A program made the position numbers and the translations under genes. Below the pieces are notes generated by a model. That model was not told the DNA's origin. It saw only the letters and a list, made by a program, of their open reading frames with translations, and did not search any database. Of a DNA stretch of 64,000 nt, positions 23,218-36,260 are shown in pieces. Within the stretch, counting starts at the first letter, position 1, and each line of letters starts with the position of its first letter. Origin of the DNA: Bretschneidera sinensis (taxonomy: Eukaryota; Streptophyta; Magnoliopsida; Brassicales; Akaniaceae); NCBI GenBank assembly GCA_023935145.1, contig CM043700.1, positions 63,568,620-63,632,619 of the forward strand. Reading direction: 5' to 3'.

Positions 23218-23946
23218 TGTTTCAAACTTTGAAAAGGAAAAGTAATCCATGAAAAAGTCATGCATCATGTAGTACTCAAATGTTTGAACCACCCTTAGAC
23301 TAAATAAGAGAGAACTCACCAGAAAGGTGGTACAAATAACTCTTTTAACGAAATTCCTTTATGTGAATTTGCTTAGCTCATCAATCAAATGGCATCCTCC
23401 AATTGAAGCTGCTTTAAGCAGTTTGGTGCATTATCGATCTTGCGTCCATCTTCGAAATCATGAGTACTCTAGAGCTTATGCCCCATAGCTCGTAGGAAGT
23501 GGCCTCATTTCCATACCCACTTAGGTGTTCATCTATTAGGAGTATGTTGCAAATCATACATCACCTCCATAATTAAGGGCTATAGATGCCACTAAGAGTT
23601 TTGTTCATCCTTAATCACACTGCAATTACACTGTCAAATATCTTAGGGAAGAACTATTTGTTAATCATCTTATATGATTATAAAATAATAAAAACAATGA
23701 CAATACCACATTGAGACATCATATGACTACGTTGAACCTCCTTCATGGGATTACCAATCAGAGAGGTTAGGTCTCAATCATACAGTCTCATCAACTAGGA
23801 ATCAGTCTCATCCCCCTTGATGTTTCCTAGTTAGTGGCTTAGTCAGAGAATCGGCCAAATTCTTCTCTGACCTCACAAAATCCATGGACATAACACTACC
23901 ATTAATCAATTCCCACACAATGTTATATCTTAGTCTTATATGTCTA

Positions 23947-24700
23947 CTATTTCCATTGTAGATTTTCCAATAATTTGTGCATACTCAATTTGTGATACAC
24001 TACCACCATGTTTTTAACTAAGTGCAAATTGGCATCATAAGGAGTATACACAAGTTTACAATCAATGTGATTAAATTTCTTAAGCGTGCTTTCTACATAA
24101 TGTGATTGAGATATAATAAATGCTCTTTCATGTTTATGCAATTTAATTGCTAAATCATGTTTGCTTTACCCTTATCTTTCATATCAAATTTAAATGAAAG
24201 AAACTTCTTGGAATTATTCACAATATTCATACTAGTTCCATATATGAGTAAATCATCAACATATAAGCAAATAATAACACCAATTTCATTATCAAATTTG
24301 TTATATATGCATTTATCCACATCATTAATAATATATCCATCGTTTAACATAACAATATCAAATTTACCATGTCATTATTCCGGAGCTTGTTTCAAGTCAT
24401 ATAAGGATTTAATTAACTTGCATATTTATTTTCCTTGTCGGATACCACACAACTCTCGGGTTGCTCTATGTATATTTTCTTTTCAAGGTCTCCATTGAGA
24501 AATACGATTTTCACATCCATTTGATGCACAAAAAGTTTGTATATGGATGCAATGGCAAACAAAACTCTAATAGATGCAATTCTAGTCACGAGTGAATATG
24601 TATCAAAATAATCAATATTTTGTTTTTGCTTAGCAATTGGCTAATAATCTAGCCTTGTATTTATCAATACTACCATCCAGTTTCAACTTCTTTTTAAACA
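23947..24700 (-). pseudogene. copia reverse transcriptase fragments
   Basis: The frame 24350-24150 contains the catalytic motif region ICLYVDDLLIYG and then KFDMKDKG, both standard for copia reverse transcriptase. The frame 24141-23947 continues with the downstream connection region. Stops and frame changes separate the pieces. Confidence 0.75.
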
Positions 24701-25383
24701 TCTATTTACATCCAATAAGTTTTTTTAAGGAGATAAATCAGCAAATTCCCTCGAATTAGAAATAATATATTCTAATTAATTGTTAATAGCTTCTTTAAAA
24801 AATGGAGCATCAATAGAGGTGACAACATCATGATAAGTTATATGATCATCATTAACAAGAAAAGTGTAAATGTTATCACCAAAGCTAGTTTTCTTTCTAA
24901 CTGTTTTACTTCTTCTCAATTAGAGTTCATCATGATTATCACTAACATCAACATTAGGCACATCAATATATTTATCCACAATTTTTTATTCTTTATTTTT
25001 CATAGAAAAGAAATTTTCAAAGAAAGATGCATTACAAGATTCAATAATAGTATTATGATCAAGCACATCACTTTTCACAACAAGAAATCTATATGCAATA
25101 CTATATTATGAGCATAACCAATAAACACATAATCACAAGTCTTAGAAAAAAGTTTTCTTTTTTTAGTCTCGGGTAACATTACCTTTGTCAAACACCCCTA
25201 CACTTTTAAGTAATTCAAGTTAGGAAGTTTTCCATGCCAAAGTTCATAAGGGGTTTTAGTGGTTCTATTATGCAGAATTTTATTTTGTATATAAGAAGCT
25301 GAAAGTATAGCCTTCCCCATAAGTTAGAAGGTAACCCAAAACTAACAAGCAAAGAAATCATCATCTCTATTAATGTTCTATTC

Positions 25384-26470
25384 TCTCGACCTTACTTGAT
25401 TTTAATTATGACAAAACATTACTTTAACTGTGCTAACAGTCAAAACTAAGTGTTTTTAACTATGTCAAAGCACCCAACTCAAAATCAAGACGTAATTCAA
25501 GCATAAAGAAGAATAGATTTGGTTCTTAGGTAGTTTAATTTTGTTTGTAAATCTCTCCTTAATTTTCTTAGCTTGAATACGGCTCAAAAACTCTTTTAAA
25601 AAATGTTTTGGTCATTTGAAAACTCATTTCTGTCAAAAATTAATTTAAAAATCTAAGTTTTCTAAGATTGGATTTTTGGACGGTCGACTGTCCAAGTCTC
25701 TGTAATTGACCATTTTGAAAACAAAATGGATAGTCGACTATCCAAAATATTTCAAACCAAAAATTTCAAATTCAAGAGAGGACAGTCGACTGTACATTTT
25801 ACACAATCGACTGTACTATCGTGAAAAAATGCTAGTTTTCAAAATCCAGACGTGGAACTTGAGCATTTAATGCTCTAAACCACCCCAACTTGTGTCTAAC
25901 AACCATATGAAGCCAAGGCTATAAAAACCTCTCATTAATGAGCATGTCTAACAAGCTAGAACAATCAATTTCTGATATAACTCTTTAATACTCTTGAAAG
26001 CATTGAAAATTTTCTTTTGAGCCATTCATTATCCTTTGTTCTTAAAAGAGAGATTGTCTTCATGTTGTAAACCATTTATTGTTATCTCCCTTCTTTTCTT
26101 TTATAATCAATTCTTATCATTGTAAAAAGAAAGAGTTGGTTTAACTCTTAGAGTGTTTATGCATTAAACACTTCCTTTTAACTTCCTTATGGAAGATATC
26201 TTTCTAAGGTTTAGACAACACCCGCGAAGTTGCTTGACTATTCTTAGTGGATTGCTTCAAGGAGGTTCCTTGAAGAGAGTGGACGTAGGGTCGAGATGAT
26301 TTCGATATTGCTGAACACTATAAACGGAGTTTGCATATTCTCTTCCGTTACTCCTTTAATTTCAAGCAAGTTATTTGTTGTTTGTATAAATTGTTAAAAC
26401 TTGTTTGTTAATTGCAAAAAGTTTTTAAAACCCAATTCACCCCCTTCTTGGGTTTGTAACTCAGTCTACA
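25384..26470 (+). mobile_element. solo LTR of the GTCGAC-rich copia-type family, inserted in the integrase region
   Basis: It matches the LTRs at 40316-41525 and 43067-44332: same opening (ATTTTAATWATGACAAAACA), same AGAGTGTTTATGCATTAAACACTTC-type block, same end (CACCCCCTTCTTGGGTTTG ... CTACA). ATTC flanks both ends, suggesting a target duplication. A TATA box (GGCTATAAAAACC, about 25918-25930) lies downstream of a GTCGAC palindrome cluster. Confidence 0.75.
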
Positions 26471-26801
26471 GATTCTTTATTTCGGCTATTCCATTTGATT
26501 CATGTGAGTAAGGAGAAGTTACCTCATGTATTATACCATTATGTTCACAAAATTCATTAAAAGGATTTGACTAATATTCTCCACCTCTATCGGTTTTAAG
26601 TCTTTTAATCCTTTTATGCAATTAGTTCTCAACTTCATTTTTATATTTAATGAACATATCACCAACTTCATCTTTGGTTCTTAATAAATACAACTTGGTA
26701 TATCTAAAATAACCATCCACAAATATGATATAAAACAAGTTACCGCCTCTAGTCATGTCATGCTCTAAATCTTCCAAATCACTATGAATTAATTCTAATA
26801 A

Positions 26802-27656
26802 TTATGTTTCTCTTGTTATTGATTTACAAGGTTTCTTGGTTTTCTTAGTTTCGACATATACTTCACACTTATCAATTTTAGTATTACTGTCCAAATTTGT
26901 AATTAATATCATTTTTTTTTTCATTTTCTTGACGTATGGAATATTCACATGTTGAACTCTTGCATGCCATAAATCAGTAGACTCAATCAAGTAAGCACAA
27001 GAAAATGATTCATTTTCATTCACAACTTTGTCAACATTGACTACAAACAATCGATCATCAAGGTGTATTTTTCCTACATACGATTCTTTCTTCGATAAAG
27101 TAACTATATTGCTATGAAAATTTACCTTAACATTAGCATTGTTGAGAAGATGAATCGAAACTAGGCAATGATGAATGACCGAAACATATAGTACCTCATA
27201 GAGCAAGAGGGTTTTTTCAGATGTCATTTTGAGAAGAACTTTTCTTTTCCCAAGAACGAGGACCTTACTTAAGTCATCCAAGTGCACAAACTTCTTTCCT
27301 TCCTCCACCGGAATAAAGGAAGAAAAGACGCATTTACTAGCACCGTAATCAATCGTCCAATCCTTTGCCTCTTTCACTGTATACACCTCGGACACAATCG
27401 CTACAATCACATCCTCTTTTCCTTTTACCACATTAGCTCTAGGATTTGAAAAAGTTGGTTTGCAGTCTTTCCCTTTCCTTTGCTTGCATGTTGTAGCAAA
27501 ATGACCTAGTTTTTCACAAACAAAACAATGTCTTTTTTTATTTTGGACATTAGAACTAGGAGCATTATACCTTTTGATAATATTATCAGTGTTGTGGTTT
27601 ATTACTCTTAAAGTTAGATCTTTTAGAGTGAAGAGATTATCTAGAGGAGCTTCCAT
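26802..27656 (-). pseudogene. copia gag zinc knuckle, protease and pre-integrase fragment
   Basis: This is an open frame of 284 residues. In order it has a CCHC knuckle (CFVCEKLGHFATTCKQRK, near residues 46-63), a retroviral-type aspartic protease region (WTIDYGASKCVF, where copia proteases usually read D-S/T-G-A; here D-Y-G-A), and a GAG-pre-integrase signature (DLWHARVQHV). The start lies inside gag, so the frame is a fragment of the polyprotein. The integrase that should follow is cut by the solo LTR at 25384-26470. Confidence 0.8.
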
Positions 27657-28315
27657 TTACAATATTAGCCTTAGAGTGAAAATCTTTGGCTTGCTTAGAT
27701 TTGAACATGATCTTATTCTTTTCATAGTCTCTTGGAGAGTCAAAGTGTTCCTCTTTTGCATAAAATTCAATTTGTATTCATCTATGAATCGGGTAATTTA
27801 TCAATCAAGGTTTGAGTCACAAACCTTTTCATAATTTTTTACCTTCTTTGGCTAAGCCTAAACTAATTTGGTAAATTTATTGATTTGAGAAGTAAAATTT
27901 CTCTCATCGGTAATTTGGAAATGATTGAATTATGCACTAAAAATTTGTTACAACTTTCTTCTTCAAAATGTACTTACTAATTACCAAAGCATTTTAAATT
28001 TATTTTGCATAAGTAAAATGACAATAAATATCATATAAATAATTAAGCAAAGCTCTCAAAATAGTATGTCTACGTAGCTTGTCGGTCATCTTCCAATCCT
28101 TCAAAGATTGAGGATAATTTTCCGAATTCTCTTTAAGCAAAAGATCCACAAGAACAAAATTTATTTTGCTGAAATCTAAAACTTTTTAAATTCTATTTTG
28201 ACATCTCTTAAAATTACATCCATCAAAAGGTTCAATCTTTAAAGCATCACGAATGACCTTAGCAATCACTAAAATACTTGTACCCGAAATCAACCTTTAA
28301 GGTTGTTTTAAATAA

Positions 28316-28907
28316 TGGGTTGAATAAAAATATTTTAGCATAAATTATTAATTATAATAAATAAATAAATATTCCAAAAAAAGTATAGATAGATAGAGAA
28401 GGAACAATTATACCATAAAATCTTGCTAGGCACTATCCTTAAAGGTTGATTTTTGCCCCAAAAAAGTGAATCACTCGGTGCAATGAGTTCTTAATGACCA
28501 ACCATCCAAGATTAGATTGTGGCATTCTCTAATGTCTGTACTCATAGTTGAGGACCTCAAGAGCAACCTCAATTTCATTCTTTTGAATGGGGAGGCAAAA
28601 ACAAGTTGCTAGAATTTTTTCTTGAAAAAATGTTAGAGAGATTAGTAAGGTAGAGATAGTGGTTTTTCTCTTGTTAAGTGTGTTTTGTTTTGGTCAAGAA
28701 GTCTCTTATTAACAGGGAGAGTTCTAACGGATATAAACAACTAGTTTATATAATCCCATAGTAGTGGACAACTTGTTTACATTCTCAAGATAGTGGAGGA
28801 TAGCTGGTTTGAAATTTCAAGATAGTGGATGAAAATTTTATCTCAAAGGGTAAAGAAAATTCAAAGTTTGAAACATCCTTAATAATTAAATATGGGTTTT
28901 TCTAACA
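28316..28907 (-). repeat. 5' LTR of the copia element (592 bp)
   Basis: Partner of 22630-23217. Confidence 0.8.
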
Positions 28908-28973
28908 TGTAAAAGCACAAGTTAAGAAGCATTTAATATACCCACAACAACCTTCACTATATAGAAAATATAA

Positions 28974-30786
28974 TAGGGTTGTTCATTAAACGATTAAAAC
29001 CAATTAACCGACCGTTTCGAATCATTTTGACCAAAACGGTTAGGTTAAAATTATCATTTGTTGATTAATCGATTGGACAACGGTTAAAAAATTCTTTAAC
29101 CGTATCGACCATTTAACCGAATAAGAAGTACAATAATCACTAATTCTTTCATATATTTAACCAACTTTTATGTTGCTGCAGTGGTTTATGTGTGGTTTTA
29201 TTTACCTAAAGGTTAAGGGTTCGAACTCCCCAACTAGCAACTTTTATATAATTTTTATTATAATGATTAAATAAAACTAAAATTACAAGTTTACCTCCAA
29301 ACCCTAAGTATATCAGCTTTTATATAATTTTTATTATAATGATTAAATAAAACTAAAATTACAAGTTTACCTTTAAACCCTAAGTATATAAATTCATCTT
29401 CTTTCCTAATTCTACAAACCCCAAGCGTCTTTCAACCTTTCCTTTCAGCTCCACAAACCCTAGATGCCTTTCTCAACCTTTCCTCCCAGCTCTCTCCATA
29501 TCTTTGAAGATCTATATCTCAAGAAAAATCACCTCTCTCCCATCGCATCTTAGAAGAAAGGAAAACACATCTTTTACGTCTCTGCTTCCCGAATCAAGAT
29601 GAGACCCAACAAAAATCGTCTTTTACTTTTGATCTTTATCTAGTCTTTACTCTCAAATGGTGGGTTAAACACAAACTCTATACTCAAAGTTAAGTTCTTA
29701 TTTATGAATATTTTTAATTTTTTTCCTCGTTTCTGTTTGGTTGCTAAGAAAGTGAACGAAAATTGAGTCTCTAGACTTTTTACTCTCAGATCTGGGTTGG
29801 GTTGAACGAGTTTTTGTATTATTTATGTTTATTTTTGATTTTTTTTTTCTCATCTCTATTTGGTGGTCAAGAAAATGATGGAAAACTCTAGATCTTGGCT
29901 GGGTTAGAAACAACCTCTTTACTCTAGGCATAGTTCTTAAATAATTTATGGAGATTTTTGCCTTTTTTTTCCTTATCTCTTTATGACTGTATCTCTGTTT
30001 GGTGGCCAAAAAAGTAAAGGAAAGCCAAATTAACATACTGTAACCGACTAAAATAAATTGGTCGAAACTTAGTCGATGAAACTATTGATATTCGGTCGAA
30101 ACAGTAGAAAAAATTTTGTTTCGAAAATATCAGTTAAAATTTTAACGAACTCGTACTGACCGTTCCAACCATTTGAACACCCCTAAAATCTAACCTCGAA
30201 TCAAGACGAGATCCAACAAAAATCGTCTTTTACTTTTGATCTTTATCTAGTCTTTACTCTCAGATGTCGGGTTAAACACAAACTCTATACTCTAAGTTAA
30301 GTTCTTATTTATGAAGATTTTTAATTTTTTTCCTCGTTTCTGTTTGGTTTCCAAGAAAGTGAACGAAAATTGAGTCTTTAGACTTTTTACTCTCAGTTTT
30401 GGGTTAGGTTGAATGAGTTTTTGTTTTATTTATGTTTTATTTTTTTTCTTGTCTCTATTTGGTGGTCAATAAAATGATGGAAATCTCTTAAATCTTGGCT
30501 GGGTTAGAAATAACCTCTTTACTCTAAGCATAGTTCTTAAATAATTTATGGAGATTTTTGCTTATTTTTTTCCTTATCTCTTTATGACTGTGTCTCTGTT
30601 TGGTTGCCAAAAAAGTAAAGGAAAGCTAAATTAACATACCGTAACCCACTAAAATGAATTGGTTGAAACTCAGTCGATGATACTATTGATATTCGGTCGA
30701 AATAGTAAAAAAAAATTTGTTTCGAAAATATCAGTTAAAATTTTAACTGACCTGTACCGAACGTTCCAACAGTTTGAACACCCCTA
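28974..30786. mobile_element. hAT-like non-autonomous DNA transposon with a duplicated right half
   Basis: The left end is TAGGGTTGTTCATT and the right end is GTTTGAACACCCCTA (reverse complement TAGGGGTGTTCAAAC), which resembles hAT-type termini. Eight-base flanks are AAATATAA (28966-28973) and AAATCTAA (30787-30794), 7 of 8 identical; an 8-bp duplication is diagnostic of hAT. Sub-terminal GGTTAA/TTAACC motifs are frequent. No transposase frame is present. Confidence 0.65.
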
Positions 30787-30797
30787 AAATCTAACCC
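29591..30797 (+). repeat. 607-bp direct tandem duplication
   Basis: Copies start at 29591 and 30198 (GAATCAAGAYGAGAYCCAAC) and stay alignable throughout, ending with AACACCCCTAAAATCTAACC. Each copy also holds three diverged sub-repeats of about 120 bp around TTTACTCT and TGGTYRCCAAGAAA. The second copy includes the element's right terminus and its flank. Confidence 0.85.
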
Positions 30798-30799
30798 CA

Positions 30800-31731
30800 T
30801 TAATAAGATAAAATTCAATTTTTAAATGGACTAAAATAACCTCACATACTAATAAATGTATTACACTCAACCATTCTCTCTCAATAACTTTGAATGACAA
30901 AATCCTAGAGATATATTTTTCTTTTAGAAAAAATGACAACAATATTTATTGAAAGTCTAGTAAATCAGCTAAAAGTATTGAAGAAACTCAAAATAGGAGC
31001 AACATCATCTCAAATTCCCTCACATAATAGATCTTAAAGGAGCAACTTAATGTCTTCCATAATCAGACTTGCCATGGAGAAATCTACCCTTGTACTCAAC
31101 ACAGCGTTGTAAAGATTTATAATTTGTCTCCATGTCCAAGTCCAGAAAACCTTTGTTTATTGCAAGTCAACTAGAGTTTATAGTTCTCGTCACTTATTCC
31201 AATTCATAGCTTACAATTTTTAGATGTGTGATTAAATCTTATTGTTTTAATCACCCTAAAATATTTTTTGTAAAAATTATTGAGGGAAAGATTGGTTTGA
31301 GTGCAAAGCATTTATTAAGTATGAGGTTATTCAAGTCCGTCTAAAAAATTGAAGTTTATTTTATTAATGGGTTAGATTTTCAAGGTAGTGGAGATTGTTA
31401 TGGGTATATTAACTACTTCTTAACCTGTTCCATTAAGGAACTAATTTAAAAACCTATTAAATATACAATAGAAGCTATGCATGATTATAAAATTGTCAAG
31501 TCCATAGAATTTTGTCATTATTAATTGGAGAAATTTTGATTGAAGACTAAAGTGGCCAAGCTTAACTGGATCGTTTATGGTGGAGTGGTCTCATTTTTAC
31601 TATTTTTTTGTTTTTTGTTTTTTGTTTTTGCAAAGAGATATGGTAAATGGATTAGTAAAAAGGAGTTGGCCAACGAGTTTCACCGTAATCAATGTGTTTT
31701 GATAGACAATAAACTAAATCTATAGCGACCA
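30800..31731. other. intergenic, no gene seen
   Basis: AT-rich sequence with short frames only. A 61-codon frame at 31540-31725 has a hydrophobic segment but no family signature or promoter, so I do not call it. Confidence 0.45.
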
Positions 31732-31736
31732 TTTCA

Positions 31737-32546
31737 TGTTGATGATTTTCAAAATAAAATTTGATTTTATACTTGGAATGATTTAGAAATCGACGGAAAA
31801 TTGGAAAGAAAGAAAAATTCATTGTGGCTTATGGTTAGTCAACTGTAAGATTAATACAATCGACTATAGGACCGGACATAAACCTTTGTAGGTTTGTCCA
31901 ATCAATTGTAAAAAGGATCCAGTCAACTAAAAACTCGGACATAAACCTTTGTAGTTTTGTCTAGTTGACTATAAAAAGAATCCAATCGATTAGAATCTCG
32001 ATACCTGATTGATTTTGAAAAATGCATGAGGCACTGTTGAATAAAAAAAATTTTGAATTTTTCTGAATGTTAAATAATAGTTGGTTAGTGAACTAAAGCA
32101 TCTCATGTGAAGAAACGCTCAATTATGTCAGTTTAAGACTGAACCAAAGTGTCTCTTGTGAAGAGACACTCATTAACTCCATAAATAGAGTGAATAACTG
32201 TCATTTTTAAAGAGATTGAATTATTGAGAATTCTTTCATCCTCTTCAATTTTCTCTAAAAAATATAGATTTTTTTGTGATTAAAGATTCTGTATAATTCT
32301 TCAAACACAAGTGCTCTTAATCCATAAACCTTATAGAAGTGTTGTAGGTTGTTCTTCATGAGTGCAAAGTGCAGAACAACAACGGAGTTTTATTGTATCT
32401 TAGAGGAAATTTATCGGCAATCTTCTTGCACCGATGACGGGTGGATTAAACCTTAAGGAAAACAACTTGGCCATGCCTTGAAGTCATTACTCTTATCCTC
32501 TCTTATTCATTTTGATAAACATCCCTCTGAAAAATTCACCCAACAA
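31737..32546 (+). repeat. 5' LTR of the non-coding element
   Basis: Partner of 34767-35612. A CTCCATAAATAGAGTG box near 32179 may be its TATA region. Confidence 0.75.
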
Positions 32547-34504
32547 TCTTAAGGTTTAATTTTCTTTGTTTGTGAAAATAACTACCCTATTGAGTTCTCA
32601 GTGAGATATAGCACTGGATTTCAACAAGTTGAAGAAGTGAAAATTTCTTGAGTCAAGGTGATGCTTTATATTATTTTGACCGGTTAGATTACAAGGTACA
32701 CCTTATTTAAAAATAATAATCTATAGGACACTGGTGTTAAACAAACGTTGCAGAAAATATGGTTTGTGATTTTAAAGTTTGTGTGCATATGTAAGACATC
32801 AACTAATATAAAGAAAACTAGAGTATGTTTATCATTTGTTCGTTTTATAGGAATGGAAAAGAAAACAAAGAAATACAATTAATTTTGTATAGTGATATAT
32901 CTGATGAGATTAGTATATTGGTTAATGTTTTCCTTTTCCTGTAAATGTATAGTATACAATAAATTCACTAGTATGTTTTATTTGTTAACATGTGTTGGGC
33001 ACAAGCACTATGAATATTCATGGTATGTTATCAGTATGTATTCCATTTGTGGATTACATGGTGACACTAACGATAATTTTATATTTGAAAAATAATATGC
33101 CTATTTGGCCATGTAACCAAGAATGGCTAATCATTTCTTGGCTTATAGTTACAATAGTTTATGAGATAATAGATTTTTTTATGGTAATTTGTATAACTGT
33201 TTATGATCCTAATTCATATGAGATAACAAGTTTGACTATACATTCACTCTAGTTGCAAAAACTAGTATTATTGCCTAGTTTCACATTCTTCTTGTAATAA
33301 TCTTCAATATTGATCATTATTATCTGTCCATTCTAGATCAAGAAAGATGAAATATGTATGCATTTAATCTGAAGTTATAATTTAAAAGTTAGTTTAAACA
33401 AATGCTACATCATGTTAATTGATTACTAGGGGTTAGGGGTACATACTCACATGTTAAACTGATAATTGGTTGTGAACTTTATTTATTTGTATGTCATATT
33501 TTCTAGATGTGTTGCATATGTGAAAATTTCCATATATATTGAAATATTAAGGTAAGTGTTTAAATTAATTTTTATGACAACAAGAAAGATTAGAACCCAT
33601 AGTGGTTTGCATATATTGAGATATATGAGAAATCACAAGATGTAGTTCCCAATTTCCTAAGATAAGGAAAATCAATTTCAATAAAGTTATAAGAAATCTT
33701 TGGACAGAATAATAAAATTTTTGTTGGGATATCTCTTGTTGTAAATTCTCAAATAAATCTTGAGAAGACCTCTAGTGCATTTTGATTAGTACTTGACATA
33801 GAATCGGAAGTATTCTTGTGGTAGAAATTTACAATAATATGAATCTCAAGAGGGTACTTGTGGTAAAATCCTGTTTGGAGGATAATGTAACTTGAACTAG
33901 TGAGACTAGTATATGATATGGTGGTTAGTGTACAATGGTGTAAACAATGAGTAAACACTGAGCATGATAATAAATTACAAGTGAGCAAGGCCATGTAGTT
34001 ATAAGTGATGAAAAATATTACTTGTGGTGGGGGTGATTCTTAGTGTAAGTGCGATTGGTATAATGTACGCAATGCACTACAATTAATTATCCTGGGTATT
34101 TAGCCAAGTATAAATTATAGATGTTAAATAAGTTTCTAACTAGCAAATGCTTAAAATTTATAAGGGATAAGAATCAAGCCCATACAATTAAACAGCCATG
34201 GTGGAACCTCGACTCAACGCTTACTAACTATAAGTATTGAGTTCAATGAGACAGTACATCATCAATTATGATTGCAAACACCTATAGTAAATATTGCATC
34301 CTAGGAGAAAGGTGTTTAGAAACCGTAGTGATAAAGTGGAGGGTGAACTTTGAGTTCTTAATAAGACTTATAAAAGTTTTCTTTGGTAGTTAAGCCACGG
34401 AACATACTTGATAAGCTTACCTAGTGAGTGTGAAGTGTGACCACTTCTGTTGAGCTCAAGGGCTCGACTCTAAAGCACTCATGACATAAGATACATGACA
34501 CAAG

Positions 34505-34522
34505 GCCGACAAAAGTGTCGGC
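34505..34522 (+). other. perfect 7-bp hairpin in the element interior
   Basis: GCCGACA, loop AAAG, TGTCGGC, followed by a T-rich run. It lies 240 bp before the polypurine tract. The function is unknown. Confidence 0.5.
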
Positions 34523-34766
34523 AATTTTTCTAACAAATTCTATGAGGAGAAATTTCATGTGTGAGACATGTTCAGTTAAACAAATAGGATTTGTGGTTCA
34601 AAGTATCATACTACCACACATTCTGTTTAACTTTTATGTTTTTTTCACTAAGTGAAGATTCAAGTTCCAAAGAGATCTTCATTTAGGCATGAACTTCAAT
34701 GGATTATGAAATATCTGATTTTCAAATTTTTATATAGTCAAAAATATTTTGAAAATGGTGGGGGAT

Positions 34767-35612
34767 TGTTAATGATTTTCAAAATAAATTTTTATTTAAT
34801 ACTTTGGATGATTTGGAAAATTGACGGAAAAGAAAAAGAAAGAAAAAATCATTTTAGGTCATGGGAATTCGATTGTAAGATTAATACAGTTGTCTGTAGG
34901 ATCGGATAAAAACCTCTGTATGTTTGTCTAGTCGATTGTAAAAAGGATCCAGCCGATTGGAAGCTCGAACATTAACCTTTGTAGGTTTGTCCAGTCGAGT
35001 GTAAAAAAGGATCCAATCGACTAAAAGCCCGATACCTAATTGATTTTAGAAAATACATAAGGTACGGTCTATTGTAAAAAGGACCTAATCAACTGAAAAA
35101 GTGAAATTTTGAATTTTTTTTAACGTTAAATGACAATTGGTTAATAAACTAAAGTGTTACTTGTGAAGAGACACTTAATTATGTCAGTTTAGGATTGAAC
35201 CAAAGTGTCTCTTGTGAAGAGACACTCATTAACTCTATAAATAGAGTGAATAACTATCATTTTTAAAGAGATTGAATTATTGAGAATTCTTTCATCTTTT
35301 TCTTTTATTTTCTCTAAAAAAATAAAAATACAGATCTTCTTGCGATTGAAAATTCTGCAGAATTCTTTAAGCATAAGTGCTCTTAATTCATAAAACTCAT
35401 AGAAACTGTTGTGGGTTGTTCTTAACGAGTGCAAAGTGCAGAACAATAACAGAGCTTTATTGTATCTTAGAGGAAATTCACTGGAAACCATCTTACACTG
35501 GCGAGAGGTGATTTAAACATTAAGGAAAGCGACCTGGTCATGCGTTGAAGCTATTACTCTCATCTTCTCTTATTCATTTTGATAAATAACCCTTTGAAAA
35601 ATCCCCCAAAAA
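34767..35612 (+). repeat. 3' LTR of the non-coding element
   Basis: Partner of 31737-32546. CTCTATAAATAGAGTG (about 35234-35249) is a palindrome-flanked TATA box. Confidence 0.75.
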
Positions 35613-35617
35613 TTTCA

Positions 35618-36260
35618 TTAGTTTCTTTCCCTGCTCTTCACATCTGAACAGAAAATGGTGAAAATTCAAGTGAGTCATCATAGAGAACTCTGATGAAAGA
35701 AAAGAGTTTCTCTACGATTATTTAAGCACTTCACGAATTGACAAAATTTCTCATGAGATTTTTCAAATTTACAATCTACAAAACAAAATCTATCATTTTG
35801 TTCCTGGCTTATTTCTTTGTCATAGCAATCCAAAAGGTTCACTTACATAAATACATCTAAATTTTTTTTTGTTGGGTTTTTTCTAATATAAGTTAATTAT
35901 TAAATGATGAGAAAGGATTTTCAAGAAAGATAGAGGAGAAGATGAAGAAATAGTGTTTGAACTCACTATTTGAATTAGTTGACCGGGACTTTTATAAAGA
36001 GTCTTTCAACATTTTCTTTTGAAGCTTAACAGACTCTTCACGGTCAAACCTAGTCAAGAGAGTTATCTATAGGTTTTGAAAATATTGATTATCATACGTA
36101 TATTTCACCATACAGTGGAAGTGAAAAAAGTAAATTTTCTTAAAATTAAACATATATGGTCCAATGACCCATAAATATATGATCTAATATGACTATATTA
36201 TTAAGGGCATAATCATCCTTAAGTTGGGTATAATGACTAATTTGACTAGTCACTATGATT
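35618..36260. other. intergenic, possible unrecognised LTR fragment
   Basis: CT- and AT-rich sequence with ACTTTTATAAAGAGTC near 35989, which could be a TATA box. No paired repeat and no coding frame was found. Confidence 0.3.

Larger units (their letters stand above)
22630..28907 (-). mobile_element. Ty1/copia LTR retrotransposon, decayed, with a solo LTR inserted
   Basis: LTRs at 22630-23217 and 28316-28907 share long blocks such as CTCTTGTTAA and GTGAATCACTCGGTGCAA. The boundaries are TGGGTTRAATA and CCACA/TAACA. GTAAA precedes the left LTR and TGTAAA follows the right, a credible 5-6 bp duplication. Between them, on the minus strand, are gag zinc knuckle, protease, integrase fragments and reverse transcriptase. 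About 5.2 kb remains when the 1.09-kb solo LTR is removed. No clear Met-tRNA PBS is seen next to the 28316 LTR edge. Confidence 0.8.
31737..35612 (+). mobile_element. non-coding LTR retrotransposon with perfect TSD TTTCA
   Basis: LTRs at 31737-32546 and 34767-35612 share TGTTRATGATTTTCAAAATAAA at the start and the block GAGTGAATAACTATCATTTTTAAAGAG. TTTCA flanks both outer ends (31732-31736 and 35613-35617). A purine tract AAAATGGTGGGGGA (about 34752-34765) abuts the 3' LTR. The 2.2-kb interior holds no recognisable gag or pol and no Met-tRNA PBS, so it depends on another element for movement. The LTRs contain spaced, diverged GTCGACTG-like palindromes. Confidence 0.8.

Noticed and set aside
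31540..31725. 61-codon frame with a hydrophobic helix
   Set aside because: It has a T-rich, low-complexity origin and shows no homology or transcription signals.
32892..33252. Overlapping frames with apparent membrane helices
   Set aside because: AT-rich sequence inside the non-coding LTR element. Hydrophobicity follows from T-rich codons and the two frames overlap.
34505..34522. Hairpin followed by a T run, like a bacterial terminator
   Set aside because: The window is plant nuclear DNA, so intrinsic bacterial termination does not apply. It is kept only as a structural feature.
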